This document shows, in pieces, positions 1 through 11,576 of a DNA stretch of 64,000 nucleotides. This DNA comes from Primula veris (lineage: Eukaryota > Streptophyta > Magnoliopsida > Ericales > Primulaceae), in NCBI GenBank assembly GCA_963682055.1, contig OY821741.1, positions 21,088,711 to 21,152,710 of the forward strand, written 5' to 3'. Position 1 is the stretch's first letter; each line of letters begins with the position of its first letter. Position numbers and translations under genes: made by a program. The notes beneath the pieces were generated by a model. It did not search any database. It was not told where the DNA came from and saw only the letters and a list, made by a program, of their open reading frames with translations.

Positions 1-1139
1 TGCATCGAGAGCATTATCACATGATTCTTCCCATTCGAATGGGGACCCCTTTTTCATGAGTCGACTAGGTTGGCAACGACCTGCAAGATTTGAGATGAAT
101 CATCGAATATACGCTAGTTTTCCTTGTAGGCTTCTTAGCTCATGAATATTTCTTGGGGCTTGTACCTTCATAATGGCCTCGATCTTGGATTCATCGATTT
201 CTATTCCTCTATGGCGAACGATAAATCCGAGGAATTTTCCCGATGTGACACCGAAGGCGCATTTAAGTGGGTTCATTTTGAGCTGAAAGTGTCGTAATCG
301 TTTGAAAATGACCTCTAGGTCTTCGAGGTGTTGATGGTGGTTTTTGGTCTTTACAACAATGTCGTCTATGTAGCACTAAATTTTTTTTGGAGCATATCAT
401 CAAAGATCCTTTGCATTGCTCTCTGGAAAGTTGCACCGGTATTCTTTAATCCAAATGCCTTGTAACAGTAGATACCTTTAGGCATGTGAAAAACGGTCAT
501 CTCTTCATCTTGTGGATCCATGCAGATTTGATTATACCCAGACAATCCATCCATGAACGACAAAGTTTCTTGCCCAGTTGTAGCATCAACCATGAGTTCG
601 GTTATGGGTAGCGGAAACTCATCTTTACGACATGCATTATTCAGATATCGAAAGTCAACGCATACTCGAATCTGACCATTCTTTTTCTTCACAGGAACTA
701 TACTTGAGATTCATGTATGATATTTGACTTCTCTTATGAACCCTGCCTCAATGAGCTTGTTAACTTTCAACTCAATTTGTTGAACCAATTCTGCTTGAAA
801 TCTCCGTTGAGCTTGCTTAACTGGCCGTGCTCCATGTTTTACCGCTAGGTGGTGGACTGCTATTTTTGGGTCAAGCCCTGGTATTTCTTCATAACTCCAA
901 GCAAAGACGTCATTGAATTCCTTAAGCAACTTCATGTAGTCCTCTTGATCTTTATCGGTTAAAAGTGCACTTAAGTATTTTGGTCGCGGATCATCCACTG
1001 TGCCAAGATTTACTTCTTCTAACTCATCCACAGTGGATTGGACGCCTTCTTCAAGTTCTTCTGGTGCCTCTGCTATATCTCTTTCAACTTCTTCCTCATC
1101 ATACATAAGAGTGATGTGGTAGGATGCCGCAATTTCCAA
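1..1139 (-). pseudogene. gypsy reverse transcriptase (RT), broken
   Basis: Reverse transcriptase of the minus-strand gypsy element. The N-terminal part (1139 to 711) contains the DVFAWSYEEIPGLDPKIAVH region typical of gypsy pol just before RT. The fingers and palm (692 to 366) show VCVDFRYLNNAC and FMDGLSGYNQI, the latter carrying the first catalytic aspartate. The catalytic YIDD box follows at about 375-360, after an in-frame stop. The thumb and connection region continues leftward, with FLGFIV and RRFISNLAGR readable near 230-90, and leaves the window. The frame changes between 711 and 692 and there is a stop near 366, so no functional enzyme is made. In an intact element this enzyme copies the genomic RNA into DNA in cytoplasmic particles. 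Confidence 0.85.
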
Positions 1140-1148
1140 GTTTTCTAG

Positions 1149-1946
1149 TTATAAGATATCATTACCCTCTACGGACTTCACTGTTCTTTTATGGCGTATT
1201 TGAGCGAACGATGTTTTTCTTTCAGATGCCCCCAGGCACTCAAAAACCAATTTTCTCCTTGTTAACCATCGAAATACTGAAGCTCTTTTGGTCATGCCTA
1301 AGCATTCAAAGACCGACCTTCTTCTTCTCAGCAATATTTCAAGTGAAGGTTCTCTTTTGATCATCGACTTTATGAGCATTGAGCCTCTCTTTATTGTTAA
1401 CCTTTTGAAACTTTAGGGTAGAGTTCGAGGTGAGTGGGGCTGTTGGACAATGGGATCTTCCACCCATAATTGTTTACGAGGTTCCAAATCATTTGAGCCA
1501 CAAGATTCACACTTTGATGTCGGGTCTTCTTCTTCGAACGTGATATAACAGTTGTTTGACTTTCCTACGATTATTTTTGCTGATTGAGGTGGCTTGTACC
1601 AAATCCCCGCATGAGATCCTTTTACCATGTAGCCTTTTTGTTTCAGCATGCACTGAGTTTGGTTTAGGCCGTAATATTCTTCCCCCATTATTGTCGAAGT
1701 AAGTTTTCCAAGGGGGCTCGATTCCTTAGATGTATAGCCTGCATTTGTGAGCATTTTGTATGCTTTTGGGTTAAAAAATTCTTTTGATGAATCTTCATGC
1801 TCAGTTAATGGGCAATGTGTTGCTCTAACAAATCCTTTAAGTACCCCAACTTGCTTGATTGATGTTATAGGAAAAGTTAACTCGCCACCTTTCTGATTAT
1901 CAGTACTTACCGACTTAATAGTTTGAGACAAGAGCTTAGTCCCCAT
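1149..1946 (-). pseudogene. gypsy protease-RT spacer region
   Basis: Two open stretches (1946-1413 and 1379-1149) lie between protease and RT of the gypsy element. The first, 177 codons, has no catalytic motif I recognise; it ends in a run containing CESCGSNDLEPRK, a possible Cys pair. The second is rich in Arg and Lys and contains an imperfect internal repeat (RRRRSVFECLG, RRKLVFECLG). Long uncharacterised stretches at this place are known in Tat/Ogre elements, so I assign it by position. The frame shifts near 1400 and 1145. Confidence 0.6.
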
Positions 1947-2000
1947 TTTGCCTTTTGTAATATCTACTCTAGTCTTCTTTCTTTTGTCGATCTTTTCATT

Positions 2001-2555
2001 TTATTTTATATGACCTAGAGAGGGGGCAGATATGGATGGTTCTACTTCTTTTCCTTTATCCATGTAGAACTTAGCGTCTGCGAAATATGATTCCACTCCG
2101 TTGAATGGATTATCATCAACTATGACCTTATTCACCACACTGTCCTTACAATATTTGAAACATTGATGAAGTGTAGATGGGACAACTCCATTTTCATGAA
2201 TCCATGGTCGTCCTAAGAGCATATTATAAGAAGTTTTCGCATTAAAGATGTGAAACAATGGGCTTGACACCATTTCATCTATCACAAGCTTTAAGTGGAT
2301 TTTTCCGATAGCCCTTTGTCCCTCATGATTAAAGCCCTAGATAATGAGACGACTTTGTGATAATTCTTCGGTTGTAATTCCAAGATTGTTTAAACTACAC
2401 AGTGGTAGAATATTGATAGCGGACCCCCCATCTAGTAAAATCCTATTTACCTCTTTTTCTTGCATGTATCCGGAAACAAAGAGCAGGAGATTATGAGGTT
2501 TTGTGTTAAGCAAAAAATCTTCATAAGTGAAGTTAATAGTTGTCATGTCTGCCAC
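2001..2555 (-). pseudogene. gypsy aspartic protease (PR), broken by a stop
   Basis: Retropepsin-like protease domain of the gypsy polyprotein, which would cut gag-pol during particle maturation. The active-site region reads ILLDGGSAINILP, with DGG in place of the usual D-S/T-G; as I recall DGGS is common in this element group, so it need not be a mutation. The C-terminal half has SYNMLLGRPWIHE, the conserved LGRPW segment of plant gypsy proteases. An in-frame stop near 2337 separates the halves; the frame is otherwise kept from 2555 to 2001. Confidence 0.85.
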
Positions 2556-3470
2556 TTAATTCACCTTTTCTTCTTGAAATGTTGTTTCCAAAATTTCATC
2601 CGAACCGCATTCACTTTGTTCCGTGTACTCTTCTATGCTTGCGACATTGCATGAATGAGAAAAATAGTAGTCTTCGTCATCTTCATCTTCGAGGTAACTA
2701 TCTTCCATGCAACATTCACACTCGCAAATATCCCAGAAGCAATGATCGTCGTCTTCTTTGAACTTGTAGATCGACTTGCCTCGATAGTAGTATACAATGG
2801 GCACTCCCGTACTAATATCCAGATTTGTTCTTTCTTCAACTACTCTCCCTTGGAGTCGCTGCACATAGTAATCCCCCTAGGATTCTTTTAGCACCCCAAC
2901 TTGCTTATCGTCGGCCTCATACATTTCCTTTAGAAATTGTTGACATTCTAGGCAGAAGTCTTTACACAGCCCTAACGCGTGCGAATGTTGGCCATTGCTT
3001 TCGAATTTGAGTGCTTCTAAGGAATCTTCAAGTGGATTGGTAGAGTTGAGAGATTGATTGACCTATTTTGTCTCATCTTCTCTATGAAAATCCTGCCATG
3101 TAGGTGGCGCTGATCCTCCCACTTCTTCCTTTTTGGTATATTGGACAAAATAGTCGAAATTTCCTGATGGCTCACCCAACAGCCCAGCACTTGGGTCTCT
3201 AGCTTCGTATCTTTCCCGTAGTGATTGTTGGGTTGATTTCGTCTTATTTTTATTTTTCTTACTCGTTCCCTTAGCTTCTTCATCGTCTTTAAAGAAATAA
3301 TCCCATTGGTCATCCAAACAATCTTTGCATTCGCAAACGTCAAAGAAGCAATGGCCGTTTTTCTTGAATTCATAAATAGGTTGTCCTTCATAAATGGAAT
3401 GAACTGGTATATTTTGTAGTGGTTGTGGGTTATTTAAAGGGTAGTCTTCTCCTTCTTCAAACTCACTCAA
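2556..3470 (-). pseudogene. Cys-rich gag-protease spacer with duplicated motif
   Basis: Region between gag and protease, open in two pieces (3470-3063 and 2864-2556). Each piece carries a version of the same short Cys-rich block: GHCFFDVCECKDCLDD near 3303-3360 and DHCFWDICECECCMED near 2705-2765, each preceded by a matching G.PIY/SIY.FK stretch. A third Cys cluster (CKDFCLEC) is readable near 2975-2940. The spacing C-E-C-x2-C is not the CCHC knuckle of ordinary gag. I do not know a function; metal or nucleic acid binding is only a guess. Stops between 3063 and 2864 break the frame. Confidence 0.6.
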
Positions 3471-3533
3471 TTCTTTGTTGGTGGATAATCTTGAACCTCT
3501 CGTGTGGCTAACATAAGTCCATGATGTATTGTC

Positions 3534-5092
3534 TTATGTGCTCGAGGTTTGCATGATGATTGCAATTGGCAGAAAAGACCCAAATTGAATCATGACTATT
3601 TTTGTCTCGTCCATGCTTTCAGACTCTAGATCTGTAATGATACATGTGTAATTGGCAGTTGTTATTTCTTCATCCTCCAAAGAGATGTTTCCTTGAGCGG
3701 CCAATTGTACGATATTCTCCTTCAAGACGAAGCACTTGTGGTTTGGGTGACTGACGAGGCGGTGGAATTTGCAATAATTTGCATCATCAACTTTGTCGGC
3801 CTCTTCGGGATGCTTCGTTTGTGGAAGATCGATTAGCTTAATTACGAGGAGTTCTTCTAGCATGTGAGGAACTTTGTTGTCAGGAAACGGACATTCCTTC
3901 TCTTCCATCTCCCTTAGCATGAGTCTTCTTTTTTCATTTCTTTGATTTACATTGGGCTTGTCATCTTCAACATTCTTCATGCTAGCTTTCTTCTTGATGG
4001 GAGGGAGGCCTTGAGATGGAGTTGACATGACAAACAATTTTCTTTTATCGGTTATTGCACAAGATTTGGTCCATTTCCTTCCATCTTGTTTATTTGGAGT
4101 TTTTTGCATCTCTGGAACTATGAGAGCTTGGCCACTGCTAGTCGAGATACTAACTTCCATGTCATGAGCTCTACTTGCCAAATCCTCAAATGTTTTTGGT
4201 TTTATTCCTTGGAGAATGTAGGACAATCCCCAATGCATGCCTTGAACGCACATCTCAATTGCTGATGTTTCTGACATTCTATCTTTGCAATTCAAGCTCA
4301 ATCCCCTCCATCGATGAATGTAGTCCTCAACAAGCCCGTCTATCCATTGACGGGTATTTGTAAATTCCATCAAGCTCACAATGCGCCTAGTGCTATAGAA
4401 ACGATTAAGGCATTTTCTTTTAGTGTGCTGACAAACTGCTTCACCATGAGGTCCCCATAAGTCCCTGCATTATTGCAAGTCTCGATGAAATGTGCAATGT
4501 GTTGATTAGGATTTCCCTTCCCATTAAATTTTTGAAACTTTGGTGGTTGACATGCGTAAGGCACCTTTAGTTCTTCGATTCTACGTGTGTAAGGTTTGAC
4601 ATAGCCGAAGGAGGAATGTGCCACCTCTTCATATTTCCCTTTTACGGTACCCAATATGAACTCTTTCAGCTTCTCTAGAGGAATTATGTCATTCGTTATT
4701 TCTAAAGGTCTTTCCTCATTTGAAGAACCTTGTCTTTCAGCTTCTCTACATCGATTTTTCCCTTGGCGTGACTCCGCTAATTGTTAAACTTTGTCTGTCA
4801 ATATCGCCATCTGAGCGCCTCACTCATTAAAAGCCTTCATTAAAATTTCTAGGGTCCCAGCGATGGCATTAACCTGTTCTTCCACCATATGAGCGTTTAT
4901 CTCCATTACTTGCATAGTTGTTGAGTTTGTTGAAGTAGCAACAACTGACCGGGGAGTGTTTGTTATGGAATCTGAGTTGTCCTCTAAGTGATGATTTCCA
5001 ATCAAGTCTTTTTCATCAGAAGAGTCACTTTCCCATGTACCATCTTTGAAATTTGCTTTCACTTCAGAGCTAGCCTCTATCTTTTTGCCCAA
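3534..5092 (-). pseudogene. gypsy gag polyprotein, broken
   Basis: Structural protein of the element. An acidic N-terminal piece lies at 5092-4820 (start by ATG at 5092). The core retrotransposon gag domain starts near 4654 with KPYTRRIEELKVPY and QKFNGKGNPNQHIAHFIET, and continues after 4412 with [15 protein letters not shown] and [20 protein letters not shown]. Between LKENAL and NRFYSTR about 20-25 expected residues are missing, which implies a deletion with a frame change near 4405-4415. Near the C-terminus [19 protein letters not shown] gives a C-x2-H-x5-H-x4-C arrangement in place of a standard zinc knuckle. The frame is also interrupted at 4654-4820. Confidence 0.8.
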
Positions 5093-5258
5093 CAGATATT
5101 TTGTTATCTTTTATCATCCATGACAAGGAATGAGGGTGTTGGTAGTTAGACAATTGACTTGCTTCGGGTTATCATGATGTGACTGTTTTGCGTATTTTTA
5201 TTTCAAGCCATGAATGATTGACCGATTGGCAAAGAGAAAAGATGAAAGGAGGAAATGA

Positions 5259-5281
5259 GTCCCACCGGGTGTGTCAAAATT
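5259..5281 (-). promoter_or_regulatory. PBS-position leader of gypsy element
   Basis: Directly inside the LTR boundary, the minus strand reads AATTTTGACACACCCGGTGGGAC. This closely resembles the conserved ATTTTGGCACGCCCGGTGGGAC segment next to the 5' LTR of many plant gypsy elements, where a tRNA primes minus-strand synthesis. Which tRNA would pair here is not certain from the sequence. Confidence 0.55.
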
Positions 5282-5478
5282 TGTTTCACACAAATTTTTC
5301 GGTCCTATATACCAAGACAGAAAATAAATGGAGAAAGCAATATAATTTTATTTATTTGATATTTTACGGGTATAATCTCTGAATATTTTCTAAAATAAAT
5401 AAAATAGAAATCGTTCGATTAATCTCTTCACAAACGAATTCTTATTGACTTCAATAGTTTGGTGAGGATTAAGTTGTT

Positions 5479-6034
5479 GATTTGCTTGAGTTTTGAGGTT
5501 GATCTTGACTTGTACTTATTTGTGAGTTTGATCTTGGGAAACACTTAATTTGTGGTTTTGAAGTCTTTTTGAGGATCGAAAGAGTATTTTGCTTGAATTT
5601 GTTGATGAGCTTACCTGAAGTTCTTCAGACTTGATGAAAATCTTCGAATGCTTAGTCTTGAACGACACTTAATTCGCGGCCTTTGGTGCTTATTGCAGAT
5701 CAAATGGTGGATTTTTCTTGGATTTTTTGATGAGCTTGCTTGAAATTCTTTGGGCTTGATGAAGATCTTCAAATGCTTGGTCTTGAAAAACACTTAATTC
5801 GCAGCCTTTGGAGCTTCTTGCGGATCAAATGGTGGATTTTTCTTGGATTTGTTGATGAGCTTGCTTGAAGTTCTTCGGGCTTGATGAAGATCTTCGAATG
5901 CTTGGTCTTGAAAAACACTTAATTCGCGGCCTTTGGAGCTTCTTGCGGATCAAATGGTGGATTTTTCTTGGATTTGTTGATGAGCTTGCTTTAAGTTCTT
6001 CGGGCTTGATAAAGATCTTCGAATGCTTCGGTGG
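5479..6034. repeat. 125-bp tandem repeat inside the LTR
   Basis: Three clear units start at GATGAGCTT, positions 5604, 5729 and 5854, each 125 bp. A partial unit runs 5979-6034, and a more diverged unit of the same length precedes them at 5479-5603. Units share the segments AACACTTAATTCGCGGCC and CAAATGGTGGATTTTTCTTGG. The exact 125-bp spacing with few indels suggests duplication by unequal exchange or template switching within the LTR. Confidence 0.9.
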
Positions 6035-6122
6035 TTGATGGCTTGACTTCGGTAGATATTTTCTTTCTTGGATTTGGCTTCACCTTTGGCCTTCAACTTG
6101 TGTTTTTCAAGTGAGGGTAGCA

Positions 6123-6135
6123 CCATATTTATAGG
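6123..6135 (-). promoter_or_regulatory. TATA box of gypsy LTR promoter
   Basis: The minus strand reads CCTATAAATATGG, about 330 bp downstream of the LTR start, a normal place for the U3 core promoter. It would drive the element RNA leftward. Confidence 0.6.
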
Positions 6136-6467
6136 CTCGAGGAGTAATTATTCGCAAGGATACCTCTTATATTTTTGAGTTCTTCTCAGATTTCTTAATA
6201 ATCAATGAGCTTACTAATAAATTGCCCAATAGTTTGTAGAAATTATAAATTAGTAGAAAAACTGTAAAACTTACCAACTTCAAATAGAAATTAATCATTT
6301 GGAACAAATCATCAATTTATTTGTTTTTCACTAAAATAAAATAAAACAAAAAAGTTTGTTTTCCATCATTTCCTTTAAGATACTATTTTTTATTTAATAA
6401 AAGAATTAAAACTCATTTTTAAAAACACGTGACATATTTTTATTATTCGAAAACTTTGCATGTCTAC

Positions 6468-8943
6468 ACCCATTCCTCAACAAATACTAGAGTCCAGTCA
6501 ACAAGTGTTTAAGCCACATCCTTACATCGTACCTCATGAGAGGTTTGTGAATTTAAAAGTAAATGGGGAAACATGTGGTAATAAAATTAAGGTCCGCAAC
6601 ATTGATAAATGAATGAATGAGGAGGTGATGGTCATACAAGTTAAGAATGATTTTCATGGCTAGTGGTAGCAACTAGGTTGAAATTAGTTAAAGTTGAGGT
6701 AAGTGACATTGGTGAACACACAATGGAGGAGGTAATGGTCACAGGGCCTTAGAGGTTTAAGGAAACTTTTAATGAGGGTAAATTAGCACTTATCAAGTCT
6801 AATATATTAATAGGTCAACAAAGCGAAAAATACTAAAAATTATCCAATCATTCCCTTCTAGAGAGAAGAGAGCAAGTGGATTTAGATTTCGGAAAAAAAA
6901 TTCAAGGAGAAACAGAAGTAAGTGATGTTGTCGTATAGGAAAGTATCGAGGGAGACATAAATAAAACTATTTATAACATCTGGTGCATCTAAAAGAGAGT
7001 TACCTAAAAGAAAAAAAAACTTTGTAAATGTAGTGAAGTCCTGTGATTTAAGTCTCCATGCAGTGCCATCGAAAGTATGAATAAAGCTAAATCACTCACA
7101 CTCCAACATATAAAATGATTACAATGATTTCTGTCCAAATGAACCTTTTTTTTTCAATCTAAACTAGTGTATGATCTGGTCGTATGAGAGAGTAGGCTTG
7201 AATCGATGGCACGATTGAGTTGATATAGAAGTGAAAAGATTTGTATCGCCGCCTTTAAGTGTATAGAATTGGTGTGGCCATTTTGTGCTGAGAGAGAGGG
7301 TGTGAGTGAGTTTATTCTTAGATTTAGGCACCTATTTATATTGTCAAGGGTGGCTTTAAGTAAATTGAATCGCAGGGTAGAGAATCAAAGCAGTAAGTTT
7401 ATCCATAGAGTTGATATGTTGGTGAACACTTTTGAACCTTGAATCACCTCAGAATAATTTGTATTGATTGTTTTCTAAAGCCATTAAAAGTAAAAACGTA
7501 GCCTCACAGATTTTCCAAATCTGTTAAATGAGATTGCATATTGAGGATTCAATATCTCCTCATTAAGTCGTCCTATGAACTTGATTACTTTTTAGATGCG
7601 TAGTTCATCAAGCAAAGAATCTTCATCAATTTAAATCATTACATTCCATAAGGAGACGAGAGAGATATGGTCGTTGTAACATACCCACTTGCAGATATCC
7701 GAAGACCGAAAGTATCTGACAACTAGGCTGATTGGGTTGACAAATTTTATAGCAAACATTTTCTCATTTATTCTTCCTTTTGATTTGATTTCTTCTCCAA
7801 TGTTTATACCAATATTTCAAGAACCCATATAACATCAAATCACTTCATTCCATGATTAGATGAGTGAGTTGTGACGTTTGTAATATGGCCACTTGCTCAT
7901 ATCTGACACATCCTCATAACGGGTTGACACTTTCTCAAGAAAATATCTTTTGCTTTAAATGTCGATTTAAGTTATTGGGATATTCAAAGATAAAGTATTA
8001 GTGCTGAACAATATTCTCCAATGTTCAAAACTATTTTTAAAATACTTTTGAATTGACTATTATGGCTCCAAAAATCGTATCTGCACTTCCCATAAAGAGA
8101 ACTTGTAACCGGTTAATATATACTTTAACCGGTTGAAATCTTAAATTCTGAAACTGCAAAATTTCCAATCACAGGTTACATGTTGTCACTTTAGCAATGT
8201 AGCAGTTTTAGTCCATTTGTCGATTTACTTGATAATTTACTATTTGTGTATATCGATACTGAACCGGCACTGATTTGAAATAAACTAGATTTAAATGTTA
8301 CTACTACAATACTTGTATAATTAAAGTTCTAGTGTGTTATCATCAAAAAATTATTCAACTAAATATAATTGAAGATCGGTTCAACATGTACTCTTTGCAT
8401 GCCATCAACATTTATTGTTTTTTGAATCTCTCTAACAACGAGGTCACTGCCACATTTAGTTGGGTAGCAGCTACATCAATGTTAAACGCATGAAAAACTA
8501 AGGAGAATTTTTAAAATTTTTGTTTTAATATATGATTTTTTGTGTCCAACCCCCCATTAATTTTGTTTTCTAAAATATTATAAAACCAAAAGAATAAAAA
8601 AAATATTTGAGTCTTTTATTTGTATCTCTCCCTTAAGAGAGTTTTTACGGAGTTATTATAATATTTGGAGATTTTATTCCACATTTGCGTTTTATACTTT
8701 TGTTGAGTGCTTTATAGGATAGAAGCATGTGATGGAGAATTAATCGAGACCGCTCTCAAGAAGCACGAGTTCAAAAATGAAGTTGTAGCCATTAGCCATC
8801 TTCATAAAAGTAGATGACTATCACACGACATTGCTCTAAAGGTGTATTCAATCTATAAACTCCCATATTCGTTAATTTTGTGAATATTTTTCGTGTTTAA
8901 GCTACGTTTTATTTTATTATATTAAACCCATTATTTTAAAAAT
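6468..8943. other. Unassigned decayed intergenic DNA
   Basis: About 2.5 kb of AT-rich sequence without a convincing gene or element boundary. Two loosely similar stretches near 7670-7765 and 7867-7940 share TTGTAA, CCACTTGC, ATATC and GGGTTGACA and may be a diverged duplication. ACCGGTT motifs occur at 8107 and 8131, also common in SIRE-like LTRs elsewhere in this window. A promoter-like patch is listed separately. Confidence 0.5.
7279..7342 (-). promoter_or_regulatory. Promoter-like TATA, leader and ATG
   Basis: On the minus strand a TATA-like AATATAAATAGG (7342-7331) is followed about 50 bp later by AAAATGGCC (ATG at 7281-7279), with a CT-rich leader between them. The frame from this ATG closes after eight codons. 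This resembles the 5' end of a plant gene or an LTR promoter, but no recognisable protein follows. Confidence 0.25.
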
Positions 8944-9943
8944 TGTTGGACTAAGTTAGTTTAGTCATTTGATTAGATCACAAAATGTTATTTTATATGG
9001 GTTAATTTCACTATTATTAAACTATTTTTGTTATTAGTTTGTCTTGTTTTAGAATTATTTCGTGAATTATGTGTTTTTCTAGTTAATTTGCAGTTATTTG
9101 CATTTTTTTAGAAAAAATGATGGAATTAGCAAAAAAAACAAGACTAGAAAGAAAACAAAACCTGAAGATGGACCAAATCAAAGAAATAATAGTTATAAGG
9201 TCTAAAGTCATCCAAGTTAGAGCCTGAGAAGCCCATTTCGCGAAGAGCTTTTAGAAGCAGGATTCTTAACCGGTTATCTTAATCAGTTTAGTCAACAGAA
9301 TTTTAAAAAAATAGATAGATTGAGTTTCTTACATTTTTGTTACAAATATCTCTAACCTATCATTGAAGGCATTTACATTCAGTAGCATGTAATCAATTTT
9401 ACATGTTCTTATTGATATAAAAAGAGAAAATCAAGTTTTAGTCCGCCAAACCTTGTTCTTGACGCTTTTTTGTAAGTTCGATCTTCGTACTTTCGATATA
9501 GCTTCATTCTTTAGTTTTTTTACTGATTTATATGCATGTTTGTGTCCGTTTACATCAATTTAGACGTTAAACTTATTACCTATTGCATGTTAATTAATTG
9601 AAAGACGAAGTAATTTCAATAAGTATATTTGCATGTTAAAACGATTAAAACGATAGTATAGTTAATTTTCCAGCCATATAAACTTGAGGACTCGAGCCGG
9701 TTGATTGAGAACCCAGCCACCACCACCCTTTCGTTAGTTTAATATTTACGTAATCAACCCAAAATTAACCAAAACAACGTTTAAGCTTAAAATCACTATA
9801 TTTGTCTTATAAAAAAAAGGCTTAAAATCACTGCTTCATCATATTCGATCTCGGGAACCCTTACCCACTCTATTTACTGCAATTGCCGTCGTACCCCTCC
9901 GCCGCCTCTCCACATAAAAAAAAACACATCCGGATGGCGGTCA
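8944..9943 (+). repeat. Probable 5' LTR of Athila-like element
   Basis: The PBS at 9950 fixes the right edge near GGTCA at 9943. A TATA-like GATATAAAAAGAG lies at about 9414. Upstream text is rich in GAAGA/AAAACAA runs, as in Athila-type U3 regions. The left edge (TGTTGGACTAAG, 8944) is a guess and no second LTR could be matched. Confidence 0.35.
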
Positions 9944-9949
9944 ATATTT

Positions 9950-9967
9950 TGGTGCCGCTACCAGGGA
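9950..9967 (+). promoter_or_regulatory. Primer binding site, Athila/Tat type
   Basis: TTTTGGTGCCGCTACCAGGGA matches the pattern TTTTGGCGCCGTTGCCGGGGA found just inside the 5' LTR of Athila- and Tat-type gypsy elements, where a tRNA 3' end primes reverse transcription. A few substitutions are visible. Confidence 0.7.
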
Positions 9968-10285
9968 ATACAGTCGCTAAAACGTTGTTTTTACGTGATA
10001 TTTGTGCCATTTCTACCTTGATATTAGTTTAGTATATTAATAGAATTAAAAAAAAAAAAACTCATTTGGATCAGTTTTGATTTCACTGAAATCTTACATG
10101 ATTTCAGTCCATTTCCCATCACTTAATCCGTTAATCGATTACAGTAATTGGTTAAGTCTAACTGGTAACCTTAACTAGTGAACTGTCATCGGTTAACCTA
10201 ACCAACTACCTGATTCCAGCCATACTTAACTCTCGGTTAAATCATAATTGATACCCCTAGGTATATTACCCGCTTTCTATCTAGG

Positions 10286-11576
10286 AGACAACGTGAACTC
10301 TTGGTTTCCATTGATAACAAATCCTTAGACCTACACACGACCAACACTTGTTCATCAACCACGATGTCTCAACATGGAGAAGTTCACGATGAAGACCTAG
10401 TCTCTCACCTAGAAAATACTAGGAACAACAAAAACCAACCTCATGACGAAAATCACGTACAACCGCATCCACATCCACAGAAACTTGCTTATCGAACAAT
10501 CTAGCACTTCTTAGATCCGGTCAATCCTAACATACCAACTTGCATAGTTCTCTCATCCAACCATGCAGAATATAATGTGCAAGTTTAAATGCTTTCACGT
10601 ATCCCTACATTTCATGGAATGGAGTGTTAGAATCCTTCTAACCACATTGCAGAGTTTGAGTCCTTCTGCGACCTGCGAGTTGTATGAAACGTTGCGATTG
10701 ACACCGTCCGCTTAAAGCTGTTTTCGTTTTCTTTAACAACAAAGCCAAGGATTGGTTTAATAACTTAGCACCTCATTTAATTCATAACTGGCAGGAAATG
10801 ACGTAACTATTTTTGTGCAAGTTTTTTTCCGGCAAGTCGCACTATGACGTTCAACAACAACTTCAGAACTTCAAGTTTAAAGCTCAAGAAATTTTCTACA
10901 ATGCGTGTGACATATTTAAGGATCTCCAACGTGCTTGTACTTATCACGGTTATGAGGCAAATATGCTTTTCAAGTTCTTCTACTTCTCGCTCACACCATA
11001 AGTGAGGGAGATGATAGAGTTTCACATAAGACGCTCGTTCAATACCTATTCTGTTCAACGCTCCTTTTACATCTTTGATAAGCTAGCTGAACAATCTAGA
11101 GGATGGGAAGTGAGTCCTTCAACTCACGTGATCAACCTCCAGCAAAACGTTTATACTATCTTGATAAACCGATTCCACCAGAGTACTGGCCAACAGTATC
11201 ACCTGATCCTTTAGACCTTCGAGTACAGGAAGTCATTTACGGACAAGGCACGCAAGGAAACAATTTCCAGCGTTCAAACCCTAATATTCAATGGAACAAC
11301 TCAGACAACAATGGGTATAACAATTATGGATGGAACCAACATCCTAATCTTCGTTATGAAAACCGTAAAAACGCTCAGAACATCCATCAACAAAGCAATT
11401 ATCAGCCTCAATCCAAATATCAGTCAGCTCAAAGGTCCACTGCCCCTAACAACAATTGGGTGGCAATGGCTGACTTGAAGAGTCTTGAAGAAACATTTGC
11501 TAAGATTATAATCAACTCTATTTTTAAGTTGCTACTGGAGAAAACCAGGTTGGTAGACTTCCAGTGCAACCAGTAG
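10286..11576 (+). pseudogene. Athila-like gypsy gag, broken
   Basis: Decayed gag of the plus-strand gypsy relic. Readable blocks are IPTFHGME near 10602, PSNHIAEFESFCDLRV near 10632, KLFSFSL and KDWFNNLAPHLIHNWQEM near 10714-10800, then FLCKFFSGKSHYDVQQQLQNF and FKDLQRACTYHGYE from 10810. The block order, with W and AKFF-like anchors, is that of plant gypsy gag domains. The tail (11103-11576) is rich in Asn and Gln with NNYGWNQHPN, as in Athila gag C-terminal regions, and ends in VAMADLKSLEETFAKII. At least five frame changes or stops separate the blocks, so it is a pseudogene. Confidence 0.75.

Larger units (their letters stand above)
1..6467 (-). mobile_element. Ty3/gypsy LTR retrotransposon (Tat/Ogre-like), 5' part
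   Basis: Minus-strand element read from right to left: LTR (5282-6467), PBS-position leader, gag, a Cys-rich spacer, protease, a second spacer and reverse transcriptase, running off the left edge. The order gag-PR-RT, the long spacers on both sides of protease and the gag sequence type point to the Tat/Ogre side of Ty3/gypsy; lineage is inferred from motif resemblance. Stops, frameshifts and at least one gag deletion make it non-autonomous. Integrase, the rest of RNase H and the 3' LTR lie outside the window. Confidence 0.85.
5282..6467 (-). repeat. 5' LTR of gypsy element (1186 bp)
   Basis: Inferred LTR bounded by TGTTTCAC on the left and GTCTACA on the right, so both strands have TG...CA ends. 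Its inner end abuts the PBS-position leader. It includes a TATA box at 6123-6135 and 125-bp tandem repeats in the transcribed part. The partner LTR is outside the window, so the ends could not be confirmed by comparison. Confidence 0.65.
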
